From Eubacterium sp. AF16-48 (GTDB lineage: Bacteria; Bacillota; Clostridia; Lachnospirales; Lachnospiraceae), in assembly GCF_003479405.1 (NCBI RefSeq), contig NZ_QUHB01000016.1, positions 5,881 to 48,639 of the forward strand: a DNA stretch of 42,759 nucleotides. The letters run 5' to 3'. How positions within the stretch are numbered: position 1 is the first letter of the stretch; the number at the start of each line of letters is the position of its first letter. This document shows positions 33,480 to 42,668 of the stretch, piece after piece. The notes under the pieces are model-generated. The model saw only the letters and a program-made list of their open reading frames with translations, was not told where the DNA came from and ran no database searches. A program made the position numbers and the translations under genes.

Positions 33480-34862
33480 TTAATTTTCTCCAAATGCATC
33501 ATAGTATTTATCCAGTATCTTTGTGTCAATTCTATCAAGTTCTTCTTTAGGAAGTATATGAAGAAGCTTCCAGCCAAGATTTAATGTTTCAATAATATTT
33601 CTGTTTACTCCAAGACCCTGACCTACAAATTCAGTCTCAAAGGCTTTACCAAATTCAAGGTATTTCTTATCTGTTGGAGATAATTCATCTTCACCGATAA
33701 CTGAAGCAAGAGCTCTGGCATCACCTACTTTGGCGTAAGCCGAAAACAGCTGGTTTGCAACATCCTGATGATCATCCCTTGTAAATCCTTCACCGATACC
33801 GTCCTTCATAAGTCTTGAAAGGGACGGAAGAACATTAATAGGAGGATAAATTCCCTGGCCATTTAATGAACGGTCTAAAGTAATCTGACCTTCCGTAATA
33901 TATCCTGTAAGGTCAGGAATTGGATGAGTAATATCATCATTTGGCATTGTAAGAATCGGAATCTGGGTTACGGAACCTTTGGCACCTTTAATAATGCCGG
34001 CACGTTCATAAATTGTAGCAAGTTCACTGTACAAATATCCCGGGTAACCTTTTCTTGAAGGAATTTCACCTTTAGAAGAAGATACCTCACGCATGGCTTC
34101 TGCATAGGTTGTCATATCAGTAAGAATTACAAGAATATGCATATCTTTTTCGTAGGCAAGATATTCTGCAACTGTCAGGGCAACCTTAGGGGTAATAAGA
34201 CGTTCTACAACAGGGTCATTCGCCATGTTAAGGAACATAACGGTATGTTCTAAGGCACCGGATTCCTCAAAAGACTTTTTGAAAAAGTCAGCAACGTCAT
34301 TTTTTACGCCCATGGCAGCAAACACAATGGCAAACTTTTCATCACTGTCTCCTAAGGAAGACTGATTTACCAATTGGGCTGCAAGCTGGTCATGTGGAAG
34401 TCCGTTGCCGGAAAAAATAGGCAGCTTCTGTCCACGAATCAATGTGGTAAGTCCGTCTATGGCGGAAATACCGGTTCTTATATAGTTTCTGGGATATTCA
34501 CGGCTTACCGGATTTAAAGGTTTGCCGTTTACATCACGCTTTTCGCCATTGATAGGTGAAAGACCATCAATAGGGCGGCCAATACCGTTAAAAGTACGTC
34601 CTAAAATGTCAGGAGAAAGGGCAATTTCCATAGGGTGTCCTGTAAGCTTGGTATGGGTATTGGTAAGAGACATACCCTCCGAGCCTTCAAAAACCTGAAT
34701 TATTGCCTTATCCTCATATATTTCAATAATACGTCCAAGACGTTTTTCCTCACCATCATTAATGGAAAATTCAACAATTTCGTCAAAAGCCGCATCCTTT
34801 ACACCTTCTAATGCAACAAGCGGTCCATTAATTTCACTTAATCCTAAATATTCTATAGCCAT
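33480..34862 (-). CDS. ntpB: V/A-type ATPase subunit B
   Basis: Non-catalytic, nucleotide-interface subunit of the A3B3 head. The 460 residues match the family. It shows the P-loop replacement [15 protein letters not shown] instead of GxxxxGKT, as expected for B subunits, plus [15 protein letters not shown] and [17 protein letters not shown]. Its start follows GGAGGG and lies 12 bp after subunit A. Paired A and B subunits confirm a V/A-type rather than F-type enzyme. Confidence 0.96.
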   Translation of the reverse strand: MAIEYLGLSEINGPLVALEGVKDAAFDEIVEFSINDGEEKRLGRIIEIYEDKAIIQVFEGSEGMSLTNTHTKLTGHPMEIALSPDILGRTFNGIGRPIDGLSPINGEKRDVNGKPLNPVSREYPRNYIRTGISAIDGLTTLIRGQKLPIFSGNGLPHDQLAAQLVNQSSLGDSDEKFAIVFAAMGVKNDVADFFKKSFEESGALEHTVMFLNMANDPVVERLITPKVALTVAEYLAYEKDMHILVILTDMTTYAEAMREVSSSKGEIPSRKGYPGYLYSELATIYERAGIIKGAKGSVTQIPILTMPNDDITHPIPDLTGYITEGQITLDRSLNGQGIYPPINVLPSLSRLMKDGIGEGFTRDDHQDVANQLFSAYAKVGDARALASVIGEDELSPTDKKYLEFGKAFETEFVGQGLGVNRNIIETLNLGWKLLHILPKEELDRIDTKILDKYYDAFGEN

Positions 34863-34874
34863 ATGGTACCCTCC

Positions 34875-36641
34875 TTATGCATTCTCTTCCATTATTTCTG
34901 AATAGAAGTTATTAATAGCGGTTGTATAATCATCAAACATACCTAATTTATCATTAGGAACATCATATTTTATGGCAATAACCTTTTCAAAAATCTTATT
35001 TTCCTTTAAAACTGACATTGGTATGCCGTATGAAATAAGACTTGATGCCTTGTCATATAAATAAAGTATGGTTTTCATCATAAGTAGCTGTTTTTTCAGC
35101 GGAACGCAGGTATCCTGGTCATGAAATGCATTCTGCTGTAAAAATCCCAGTCTTATAACTCTTGCAATTTCCAAAGTAAGCTTCTGGTCATCCGGCAAAA
35201 CGTCACTACCAATAAGCTTTACAATTTCCATTAAAGAGCTTTCCTGATTAAGCAGGGCAAGTATTTTAGCTCTGCATTCGGTAAAGTCAGGGCCTACATT
35301 TGTGTTGTACCAGTTGGCAAGTTCGTCCACATATTCACTGTAGCTTGTAAGCCAGTGAATGGCCGGGAAATGTCTTGCGTAGGCAAGGGATTTGTCAAGA
35401 CCCCAGAAACAACGTACGAAACGTTTGGTATTTTGTGTAACCGGTTCCGAAAAATCACCACCCTGAGGTGAAACTGCGCCAATAATACTAATGGAACCTT
35501 CAGTTCCGTTAAGGTTTTCCATATAACCGGCTCTTTCGTAGAATGCCGAAAGACGGCTGGCAAGATATGCCGGGAAACCTTCCTCAGCAGGCATTTCCTC
35601 CAAACGTCCTGATAACTCACGGAGAGCCTCAGCCCATCTGGAAGTGGAATCAGCCATAATTGCAACGTGATATCCCATATCCCTGTAATATTCTGCAAGA
35701 GTAATACCTGTATAAATAGAAGCCTCTCTGGCTGCAACAGGCATATTACTTGTATTTGCAATAAGTGTTGTTCTATCCATTAAAGGATTGCCGGATTTCG
35801 GGTCGATAAGTTCTGAAAATTCCTCAAGAACCTGAGTCATTTCATTACCACGCTCACCGCATCCGATATAAATAATAATATCTGCATCAGCCCACTTGGC
35901 AATCTGATGCTGGTTCATGGTTTTTCCGGTACCAAAACCTCCCGGAATGGCAGCAGTACCGCCTTTTGCCAATGGGAATAATGTGTCCATAATTCTCTGA
36001 CCTGTAACAAGAGGCTGTGTTGTTCCATAGCGCTTTGCAATAGGTCGTGGCTGTCTGATAGGCCATTTCTGGGTAAGAGAAAGGTCTACAATAGTTCCAT
36101 TTTCTTTCTTTATAGTAACGATGGTGTCGTTAATGGTATATTCACCATCTTCAGCCACATCAATAACCGTTCCTTCTATGTATGGAGGAACCATTGATTT
36201 GTGGACAATAGCCCGGGTTTCCTGAGTTTCCGCAATGATTGTACCGCCGGAAACATATTCTCCCACGGAAACCTTAATCTGAACCTTCCATTTCTTTTTA
36301 GTATCAAGGGAATCTACACTGACACCTCTTGAAATAAAGGCTCCTGACTGTTTTTCTATTTCACTTAAAGGTCTTTCAATACCATCAAAAATATTATCAA
36401 GTATGCCGGGAGCCAGTGTAACGAAAATAGCACTGTCAGTACCATACACCAATTCTCCGGGTTTAAGACCACTGGTTTCTTCGTATACCTGAATTGTAGT
36501 CATTTCTGAAGTAAGTCCGATTACCTCACCAACTAATCTTTCAGAACTAACGTAAACCATTTCGCCCATTTTAAAGTCTGTTTTTCCTTTAATATAAACG
36601 ACAGGCCCGTTAATGCCATATATAATACCTGTTTTTTCCAA
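34875..36641 (-). CDS. ntpA: V/A-type ATPase catalytic subunit A
   Basis: Catalytic subunit that makes or uses ATP, 588 residues. Walker A is GGFGTGKTM at about 232-240; [13 protein letters not shown] and [23 protein letters not shown] are family blocks. The A-type bulge domain with [20 protein letters not shown] lies between the beta barrel and the P-loop. Start codon TTG, supported by GGAGG seven bases upstream; no nearby ATG fits. It follows subunit E by 11 bp. Confidence 0.96.
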   Translation of the reverse strand: MEKTGIIYGINGPVVYIKGKTDFKMGEMVYVSSERLVGEVIGLTSEMTTIQVYEETSGLKPGELVYGTDSAIFVTLAPGILDNIFDGIERPLSEIEKQSGAFISRGVSVDSLDTKKKWKVQIKVSVGEYVSGGTIIAETQETRAIVHKSMVPPYIEGTVIDVAEDGEYTINDTIVTIKKENGTIVDLSLTQKWPIRQPRPIAKRYGTTQPLVTGQRIMDTLFPLAKGGTAAIPGGFGTGKTMNQHQIAKWADADIIIYIGCGERGNEMTQVLEEFSELIDPKSGNPLMDRTTLIANTSNMPVAAREASIYTGITLAEYYRDMGYHVAIMADSTSRWAEALRELSGRLEEMPAEEGFPAYLASRLSAFYERAGYMENLNGTEGSISIIGAVSPQGGDFSEPVTQNTKRFVRCFWGLDKSLAYARHFPAIHWLTSYSEYVDELANWYNTNVGPDFTECRAKILALLNQESSLMEIVKLIGSDVLPDDQKLTLEIARVIRLGFLQQNAFHDQDTCVPLKKQLLMMKTILYLYDKASSLISYGIPMSVLKENKIFEKVIAIKYDVPNDKLGMFDDYTTAINNFYSEIMEENA

Positions 36642-36652
36642 TTGGCTGCCTC

Positions 36653-37225
36653 CTACAATGTAATTGCGAATTTTTCCTGTTCTTCCATAAGCTTTGTCTT
36701 AAAAGAATAGTCTATCAGAATATTTTTATCAGGAATAATGCTTCTTGTGCCTCCAAGAAAATCCTTATCATAAACCTGTATATTGCAGTTAAAATCTGAT
36801 TTTAATTCATCAAGTAAAGCTGAGTCATTTGAATCAATATAAACCGTAAGCTCAGAATCACCATATTCATCTAAAACAGACTGTATCTGATGCTTAATGT
36901 TTGCAATGTATTCAGGAGTAGTTCTGTAATCAGCAATTTTTTTACGGACAATGTCAAAAACTTTAACTTTAATTTCAGACTGTTTTTTTGTTAAATCCTT
37001 TTTTATTGCCATTTGGGAAGACGCAAGCTGCTTTTTGCAATCAGACTTAACCTGATTAATTCTTGCACGCTTTGATTCTTCTGCAAGTCGTTTAGAATTG
37101 TCCTTATAGACCTCTAAATCATCGTCTAAGGATTTTTTGTAGCTGCTTAATGATTCAGCACTTTGATTATTGGCACTTTCAAGAGAAATCATTCTGAAGT
37201 GCTCCATCTTTTCTTCTATAGTCAT
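36653..37225 (-). CDS. ntpE: V/A-type ATPase subunit E
   Basis: Peripheral-stalk subunit that pairs with the H/G subunit to form the stator. The 190 residues show a long charged N-terminal helix (about 1-95, with Lys/Glu/Ser repeats) and a compact C-terminal domain (LTVYIDSNDSALLDELK and GGTRSIIPDKNILIDYSFKTKL). Start ATG 37225 fits AAAGGA ten bases upstream; GTG at 37234 would add three residues and sits too near that site. Sequence conservation of this subunit is low, so identity rests on the C-terminal pattern and its place between F and A. Confidence 0.88.
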   Translation of the reverse strand: MTIEEKMEHFRMISLESANNQSAESLSSYKKSLDDDLEVYKDNSKRLAEESKRARINQVKSDCKKQLASSQMAIKKDLTKKQSEIKVKVFDIVRKKIADYRTTPEYIANIKHQIQSVLDEYGDSELTVYIDSNDSALLDELKSDFNCNIQVYDKDFLGGTRSIIPDKNILIDYSFKTKLMEEQEKFAITL

Positions 37226-37241
37226 TGGCGCCACATCCTTT

Positions 37242-37550
37242 CTAAAGTTTTATTCCAATAGCTTCATTAATGTAATTGGTAATGAAGTTAGGTTGTCTTC
37301 CTGAACCGTGACGGTCAGGAATTTCCACTAATAGAGGGCGTTTCCTGTTAAGCTTGATATCATCAATTATTTCAGGAATTTCAAAACTTAATTTTTCCGT
37401 AATAAGCAGAATACCGAGATGTTTGTCTTCTAAAATCTTTTCAACTGCCTGTTTTGTCTCTTTGCGACCATGTACAACTTCACCTTCAACACCGGCAAGG
37501 CGCATGCCTGTTAAAGTGTCCACATTATCGCTAATTAAATACATTTTCAT
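37242..37550 (-). CDS. ntpF: V/A-type ATPase subunit F
   Basis: Small central-rotor subunit (102 residues) that binds subunit D and modulates activity. It begins MKMYLISDNVDTLTGMRLAGVEG, the standard opening, and contains ILLITEKLSFEIPEII and PLLVEIPDRHGSG. ATG 37550 lies five bases after GGAGG; an in-frame TTG at 37562 would start on that ribosome site. It is placed between K and E. Confidence 0.93.
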   Translation of the reverse strand: MKMYLISDNVDTLTGMRLAGVEGEVVHGRKETKQAVEKILEDKHLGILLITEKLSFEIPEIIDDIKLNRKRPLLVEIPDRHGSGRQPNFITNYINEAIGIKL

Positions 37551-37571
37551 ATACGCCTCCAAAAACGTTAT

Positions 37572-37994
37572 TTATGCAACGTGTGTTAAAATAAGGAAAG
37601 CAACGATGAATCCCCAAAGAGCAATACCTTCTGCAAGGGCTACAAAGATAAGGGCTTTACCGAAAATGCTTGAATCTTCGCTTAATGCACCAAGAGCTGC
37701 ACTGGCTGAGCTTGCAACGGCATAACCTGAACCTATACATGAAAGTCCAATGGCAAGGCCGGCAGCAATAAGACCGATACCACTTGAAATAGTAGAATCT
37801 GAAGCTACTTTAGCACTGGCAGTGTTTGTGAATAAGAAAACAGTTGCAAAAAGAAATACGCTAAAGAATGTAATGCAGTTAGTAAGCATTGTTCTTTTAA
37901 AACGACCTTTATTCTGCTCACCTACAAAATAAACAATAATTGGAAGTACAATTGTAAGTACTAAAGCTACTAAAAATAAAATACTAATTAACAT
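37572..37994 (-). CDS. ntpK: V/A-type ATPase membrane rotor subunit K
   Basis: Rotor-ring proteolipid, 140 residues, four predicted membrane helices. The last two form a classic glycine-rich c-type hairpin: GLIAAGLAIGLSCIGSGYAVASSASAALG (described by its glycines 74, 79, 83, 88, 90) and LAEGIALWGFIVAF with the ion-binding Glu E122. The first two helices (about 2-24 and 36-55) have no glycine and no carboxylate, so they do not look like a duplicate c hairpin. Positions that coordinate sodium in known sodium rings (Gln, Ser, Tyr) are S89, G123 and W127 here, which suggests proton coupling. GGAGG precedes the ATG. Confidence 0.9.
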   Translation of the reverse strand: MLISILFLVALVLTIVLPIIVYFVGEQNKGRFKRTMLTNCITFFSVFLFATVFLFTNTASAKVASDSTISSGIGLIAAGLAIGLSCIGSGYAVASSASAALGALSEDSSIFGKALIFVALAEGIALWGFIVAFLILTHVA

Positions 37995-38021
37995 GTTAAT
38001 TTCCTCCTGGTTTTTATGTTT

Positions 38022-39941
38022 TTATTTATTATTCTTCCTAAATGGAACAAATTCACGTCCGCTTCCATCATAAAAACGTCCGAAAATTTCATAATATTCA
38101 AGACGGAGTACCTGTATTCCAACAACAAGTCCCTCCATACCTAAAACAATAATGTTTCCAATAATGACTACAAGTATATTTGGCATGCCACCATTTTCCG
38201 CACCGGCTAAGGTCATAACAACCTCCATCATGGCTGCGTGGCTTATGGCAAAAACTCCGATACGCAAAAAGGATAGAGCATTTGACAAATAAGTTATAAG
38301 GTAGTCAAACAATTCAAAAAACGCTGTTGCCGCAAAAATTCCTGCCGATTCATCTATAGGCTTTTTCTTTGCAATTAAATTCTTAAGAGGTTCCTCAAAG
38401 AATATTAAAGCAAGGGGAACAACAAACATTATTATAAGTAACACTGTTCCCGGCAACGGCTTTCCTGTCATGTAAAGTAAAATAACTGCTATAACGCTGG
38501 CGTAAAAGATAAAACCAGTTACGGCATTAGGCCCAAACAATGCCTTGCCAAGGTTTTTCTGCTTTATAGCATTGGCAATATTAAGCACCATGGTGGTTAA
38601 TATAACAAATGAACCAAAGAGAAATGCTGCTACAAGAACAATATTAATTTCTCCTAAAAACGGTAGCGTTACCATGGATTTAAGAGGGCTTATGACGGAA
38701 TCAAACTCAAATCCGAAAAAGCTTCCAAACAGGGCACCGAATATACAGGAGCTTACTCCTGCGGCACAGACAATTCCTGCCAAATCCATTTTTTTAACCT
38801 TGTATAAAATGGCCCCACCAATAAAAAGGCATAGCCCCTGACCTAAATCACCAAACATTATGCCGAAAATAAAGGCATAAGTTATGGTTAAAAATAAAGT
38901 AGGGTCAAATTCGTTGTAAGCCGGAAGTCCGTACATTTTTACAAACAATTCAAAAGGCTTTACAATTTTTAAATTCTTTAATTTTGTTGGTGGCTTGGTT
39001 TTATGCTCCGTGACATCATCGCTGACAATGCACACAACATTTACATCGTCGTCGGTTTCCTTCTGGAGTTTTTTTGCCTCCTTAGTTGCCATCCATCCAC
39101 ATAAAACCTGAAAATTCACACCGGATTCCCTTGTAACCGCTGATAATTTCCTTACGTCAAAATTACTATATGCAGTTTCTATTCGTCTGATAGCGGAAAC
39201 AAGTTTAGTTTTGCTTTCTTCAATAACGTCGTTTATGGAATCTTCCTTTGCCTGAACCTGCTTTTGCAAATCTTCTTTCTGACTTAAAATATTTTCACAT
39301 TCCTTGTCAGGAAAATCCTTATATTTTTTTGCAATGGCAATTTCATCAAAATTTATGTTCTTAAAATCTTTTGCAACTTCTTCAAAATATTCATTAGGTG
39401 CAAAAAATACCCCGTAAACATATTCCGTCTCTGCTAAAGTAGTAATAAAAATTGCGTTAATATCAGGGTCAAGGTACGACTCAAACTTATCAAAATTGAC
39501 TTTTGGAATTTTGCCAAAACGGTATTTGAAAAAATCCATATCATAAATTCCTTTTAATGTGTAATTAAGCCCTTTAAATGGGGCAAGGGAGTTGAAGTCG
39601 GCATCAAGAGCCTGAATCTGAGTATTAAGCTTTGAAATCTCATCCTCTATGTCTGAAAGCCTGTCATCAATTTTATCTATAAAGCCTTCAGCACTTTTAA
39701 TACTGATATTTTCAATTTTTACCTTTTCAGGGTTCTTCACAAGTCCCATAAGTTCGTGACTTTTGTTAAGGGCATCCTTAAAAGGATTTTCCTCGTTGTA
39801 AGTGGTGAACTGGTCGGAAGAACTAAATTCTGCCAAAGCATTTTCTAAGTGAATATCATGCTTACTTAAATAGTGGGTTACGAGATAATCGATTTCATTT
39901 TTGGGACCGGCTAAAGTCACAAAACTCATTTTTTCAATCAT
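38022..39941 (-). CDS. ntpI: V/A-type ATPase subunit I (a-type stator)
   Basis: Large membrane stator that forms the ion half-channels. The 639 residues consist of a cytoplasmic N-terminal half (about 1-340, mixed coiled coil and alpha/beta) and a C-terminal half with seven to eight membrane helices starting near FLTITYAFIFGIMFGDLGQG. The block FFELFDYLITYLSNALSFLRIGVFAISHAAMMEV (split here by normal residues) holds the conserved essential arginine in SFLRIG. Its ATG overlaps the stop codon of subunit C by one base. It stands 27 bp before subunit K. Confidence 0.94.
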   Translation of the reverse strand: MIEKMSFVTLAGPKNEIDYLVTHYLSKHDIHLENALAEFSSSDQFTTYNEENPFKDALNKSHELMGLVKNPEKVKIENISIKSAEGFIDKIDDRLSDIEDEISKLNTQIQALDADFNSLAPFKGLNYTLKGIYDMDFFKYRFGKIPKVNFDKFESYLDPDINAIFITTLAETEYVYGVFFAPNEYFEEVAKDFKNINFDEIAIAKKYKDFPDKECENILSQKEDLQKQVQAKEDSINDVIEESKTKLVSAIRRIETAYSNFDVRKLSAVTRESGVNFQVLCGWMATKEAKKLQKETDDDVNVVCIVSDDVTEHKTKPPTKLKNLKIVKPFELFVKMYGLPAYNEFDPTLFLTITYAFIFGIMFGDLGQGLCLFIGGAILYKVKKMDLAGIVCAAGVSSCIFGALFGSFFGFEFDSVISPLKSMVTLPFLGEINIVLVAAFLFGSFVILTTMVLNIANAIKQKNLGKALFGPNAVTGFIFYASVIAVILLYMTGKPLPGTVLLIIMFVVPLALIFFEEPLKNLIAKKKPIDESAGIFAATAFFELFDYLITYLSNALSFLRIGVFAISHAAMMEVVMTLAGAENGGMPNILVVIIGNIIVLGMEGLVVGIQVLRLEYYEIFGRFYDGSGREFVPFRKNNK

Positions 39942-40996
39942 TACAAAACCCCTTTCTTTTGATTAATGTATCGGGTAATGACTTCCGGAGAATATCCGTA
40001 TCTTATGCACTCCATTGCCGTTACTACCTTTGCAACCTCCAAATTTTTTAGGTGGAAGTATGCATTTATAGCTGCTAAGGAGTATGGAGCAGTTCGGAAA
40101 TCTTCCATATATATAGTATTTAAAATTCCACCAAACTGGGATTCCATTGATTCTCCCGGCTCAAACCCGTAAGTACGTCCGTAATAGCTCCTGTTTACTA
40201 ACTCAAAAAATACCTCGTTATTTTCAGCTTCTACCATGGCTTTTATGTCGTTTCTCTCAATATTGTGATAAATGGGTATCAGAAACGAATAAATCTGGGA
40301 ATCTGTTACCGTGTAGTATTTTTTGCAGCGGTAAATCCAGAGAATGTTTAACAAATCCACCTGAGAACCGAAGGAATCCAGGAAGTATTTGCATTCACCC
40401 TTTGGAATAAATTTATTTTTGTTGTCCCACACATAATTGAAAAAGAAAAGGTCTAAGGACATTTCGTAATCAAAAAGTGTAGGACTGTCAAGTTCGTAAA
40501 CCTTTCTAATTGTTTTTTCATAAACAGAGCCTGAAAGATTGTTTACAAATTCCTCCATGTTGGAGGAGTTTATAAGATTATCTATGTCAAGCTTTGAATG
40601 TCGCTTGAAATGTTTATCAACAAGGACAGGAATAGTTGAATTTCTGCTGTCCATAATATTTCGCATGGATGCCTTTAAAGTGGCAATTTCGTATTTCATA
40701 AAATAAAATTCCAAATATCGTTTTTGCATGTTTCCGGCAAAATGGAATATCTTAGAAAAATCATAGTATGTTGAAAAGGTCATGCGGCTTTCCACATCTC
40801 CACGATGGGCTGTGGAAGCATCTAAATCCGACAAAACATCTGCATATGATGGAAAGGTTTGCAGATAACTGATTAAATCAGGAACGGTTTTTAAGTTTGC
40901 AATCTCATCATATTCAGACTGGGAAATAAGACCTTTTTTCATTGCCCTTATTTTGGTAGTCATGCCACTGTAAGCCACTAATTTTCCGTTTCTCAT
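39941..40996 (-). CDS. ntpC: V/A-type ATPase subunit C (d-type)
   Basis: Funnel-shaped subunit that couples the central stalk to the membrane ring, 351 mostly helical residues. MRNGKLVAYSGMTTKIRAMKKGLISQSEYDEIANL is a typical opening region, with FYFMKYEIATLKASMRNI and ECIRYGYSPEVITRYI later. It begins four bases after subunit H and overlaps subunit I, so translation is tightly coupled. Assignment is supported by both sequence and position. Confidence 0.9.
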   Translation of the reverse strand: MRNGKLVAYSGMTTKIRAMKKGLISQSEYDEIANLKTVPDLISYLQTFPSYADVLSDLDASTAHRGDVESRMTFSTYYDFSKIFHFAGNMQKRYLEFYFMKYEIATLKASMRNIMDSRNSTIPVLVDKHFKRHSKLDIDNLINSSNMEEFVNNLSGSVYEKTIRKVYELDSPTLFDYEMSLDLFFFNYVWDNKNKFIPKGECKYFLDSFGSQVDLLNILWIYRCKKYYTVTDSQIYSFLIPIYHNIERNDIKAMVEAENNEVFFELVNRSYYGRTYGFEPGESMESQFGGILNTIYMEDFRTAPYSLAAINAYFHLKNLEVAKVVTAMECIRYGYSPEVITRYINQKKGVL

Positions 40997-41000
40997 AGGC

Positions 41001-41324
41001 TCACTCCTTTATAATGTTGTTAAATATACCTTCCGCTAAGGCTTCACCCTTTGATGCAAAGAGATTGTTTAACTTTTCTATATCCTTTAAACATTCCTTT
41101 TGGCATTTATCTATTTCTATTTCGTTTTCTTTATTTAACTGTTCTTTATATTCATTAACACAGGAGTCCACATCCATTTGAAGTTCCCGGTCGTATTGCT
41201 TTTTTTGCTGATTAATATAATCTGCATACTTTGCTTTTTCATTAAGCGATTGTTGCATAATTTTAGCTGAAGCTGAATCAATTTCTGCCAATTCGTTTAT
41301 GATTTTGTTAATATCCTGACTCAT
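41001..41324 (-). CDS. ntpH: V/A-type ATPase subunit H/G (peripheral stalk)
   Basis: A 107-residue, almost fully helical charged protein, IINELAEIDSASAKIMQQ followed by long Lys/Glu/Gln-rich coiled coil. This is the pattern of the subunit that pairs with E in the stator; sequence conservation is low, and first position in the operon is a main argument. GGAGG precedes the ATG. Its upstream region carries a promoter, two leader hairpins and an attenuator-like RNA. Confidence 0.82.
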   Translation of the reverse strand: MSQDINKIINELAEIDSASAKIMQQSLNEKAKYADYINQQKKQYDRELQMDVDSCVNEYKEQLNKENEIEIDKCQKECLKDIEKLNNLFASKGEALAEGIFNNIIKE

Positions 41325-41376
41325 GTGCAGCCTCCTTCATTTTAAGTTATATTGTTTTATGTCATATAATCTTATA

Positions 41377-41519
41377 CCATATGTTTTTATGTTGTGAGAT
41401 TTTTATATCATATGGTTTTGGGCATAAAACAGAGTGGCACTAAAAATACATTTGCCCCTCTATTATACTATTATCCTTAAATAATAATTAATAATACATT
41501 TAACAAAATATGTAGTAAA
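41377..41519 (-). promoter_or_regulatory. predicted promoter and structured leader of the ATPase operon
   Basis: On the minus strand TTTACT (41519-41514), 17 bp, TATTAT (41496-41491). The resulting leader of about 160 bases can form two helices, GGGCA/TGCCC (41457-41420) and CCATATG/CATATGG (41415-41377). The promoter begins 11 bp after the terminator of the upstream RNA element. Prediction by eye. Confidence 0.45.
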
Positions 41520-41529
41520 GATAATAGAC

Positions 41530-41612
41530 AAAAAGCCCCGGTGACAATCTTACCGAGACTTACACATCAAGGGCAGATTTGCTCAAATACCCTTTCTTAG
41601 ACTTTAAGTCTA
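41530..41612 (-). ncRNA. attenuator-like structured RNA upstream of the ATPase operon
   Basis: Read on the minus strand: (a) hairpin TAGACTTAAAGTCTA (41612-41598); (b) a stem with arms AAGGG/CCCTT and inner ATTTG/CAAAT (41594-41569); (c) a terminator, GTCTCGGT/ACCGGGGC (41559-41552 and 41542-41535), followed by five T. The segment AGACTTA (41611-41605) can instead pair with TAAGTCT (41562-41556), which overlaps the 5' arm of the terminator. Two exclusive folds are the hallmark of a riboswitch or attenuator. I cannot match it to a known class; an independent small RNA is the alternative. Confidence 0.5.
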
Positions 41613-41752
41613 CTTTAACACTTTTTGTAAAAATTACAATAAAAACTTGAAAAAATTAATGAAACCAATTAGAATTTTTCATTATAATAAGTGATTAGTT
41701 AATATCTATATCAGGCAAATAAATTTATGTATTTTACAGATTGGAGACAGGC

Positions 41753-42391
41753 ATGAGATTAAGAAATGTACCGGGATCAAGGGAAGCTATTGCAGAAAGC
41801 AATTTAGCAATAAATGAACCACAGGTTTTAAAAGGAAAATGGAATGAAGAGTTTGGAAATAATAATCCCATAAGAATAGAAATAGGAATGGGCAAGGGTA
41901 GGTTTATTACACAGTTAGCCCTTGAAAATCCGGATATTAATTATGTAGGAATTGAGAAGTATTCCAGCGTTTTGATTAGAGCAATTGAAAAGTGCCAGGA
42001 TATAGAGGTACCAAATCTCCGTTTTATAAGAATGGAGGCGGAGTATATTTGTGATGTATTTAATAAGGAAGAAGTTGATAGAATATATCTGAATTTTTCA
42101 GATCCGTGGCCGAAGGACAGACATGCAAAAAGAAGACTTACGTCAAAGCAGTTTTTCGAGAGATATGATAATATTCTAAAAAAAGACGGAGTGGTGGAAT
42201 TTAAGACAGATAATGATTTGCTTTTCCAGTTTTCCTTAGAGCAGGTGCCGGAGGCAGGATGGAATCTGGTAGCACAGACATGGGATCTTCACAATGATAG
42301 CGAAATGGTTAAAGGAAATGTAATGACGGAATATGAAAGCAAGTTTTCTCAAATGGGAAATCCTATACACAAGCTGGTGGCTAACAGGTAG
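41753..42391 (+). CDS. trmB: tRNA (guanine46-N7)-methyltransferase
   Basis: SAM-dependent enzyme that makes m7G46 in the tRNA variable loop. The 212 residues show the family opening MRLRNVPGSREAI, the SAM loop IEIGMGKGRFI, the conserved YLNFSDPWPKDRHAKRRL block and EFKTDNDLLFQFS. ATG 41753 lies behind TTGGAGA; the in-frame TTG at 41741 is part of that ribosome site. A TATAAT at 41683-41688 may be its -10 box, without a good -35. The stop codon lies inside a duplicated segment (42370-42419). Confidence 0.95.
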   Translation: MRLRNVPGSREAIAESNLAINEPQVLKGKWNEEFGNNNPIRIEIGMGKGRFITQLALENPDINYVGIEKYSSVLIRAIEKCQDIEVPNLRFIRMEAEYICDVFNKEEVDRIYLNFSDPWPKDRHAKRRLTSKQFFERYDNILKKDGVVEFKTDNDLLFQFSLEQVPEAGWNLVAQTWDLHNDSEMVKGNVMTEYESKFSQMGNPIHKLVANR

Positions 42392-42419
42392 ACGGGCAAG
42401 CCGGTGGCTAATGGGTAGA
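42370..42419. repeat. 23-bp direct repeat at the trmB stop codon
   Basis: CAAGC(T/C)GGTGGCTAA followed by GGTAGA two bases later occurs at 42370-42392 and 42397-42419 (period 27, about three mismatches). The first copy encodes the last trmB codons and the stop; the second appears to be a duplicate in non-coding DNA. Confidence 0.7.
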
Positions 42420-42481
42420 AAGGGAAAATGGCAGAAAATAGGGGAATTAGGCTAAATGGAAGCTGGTTGGAAATTAGGCGT

Positions 42482-42668
42482 GGGCGGTTGGAAAGTGTGA
42501 ATTGAGGAATCCAACTGTACAAGTGCAGGTGAAACCCGGTGAAAATAGGTATGTGGGGCGGTTGAAAAGCTAGAATTAAAAAATTCAACTGTACAAGTAT
42601 AGGTAAACCCCGGTGGAAATAGTCGTATGGGGCGGTTGGAAAGTTTGAATTGAGAAATTCAACTGTAC
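42482..42668. repeat. tandem 74-bp repeats after trmB (two full, one partial)
   Basis: Units begin with GGGCGGTTG at 42482, 42556 and 42630, exactly 74 bp apart; the third stops after AACTGTAC (42668). Conserved parts are GGGCGGTTG, GAATT, CAACTGTAC and GGT(G)AAACCC/CCCGGTG. Each unit can form a hairpin between GTTGGA/GTTGAA and TCCAAC/TTCAAC. The DNA is richer in G on the plus strand than its surroundings. The remainder to the window end (42669-42759) shows nothing recognisable. Confidence 0.8.

Noticed and set aside
41683..41688. TATAAT as a strong trmB promoter
   Set aside because: No acceptable -35 at 16-18 bp. Mentioned in the trmB entry only as a possible -10.
42349..42588. 79-codon minus-strand open frame across the 74-bp repeats
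   Set aside because: It overlaps the trmB end and repeats; composition is low-complexity (Pro/Leu/Phe) and there is no ribosome site. Treated as chance.
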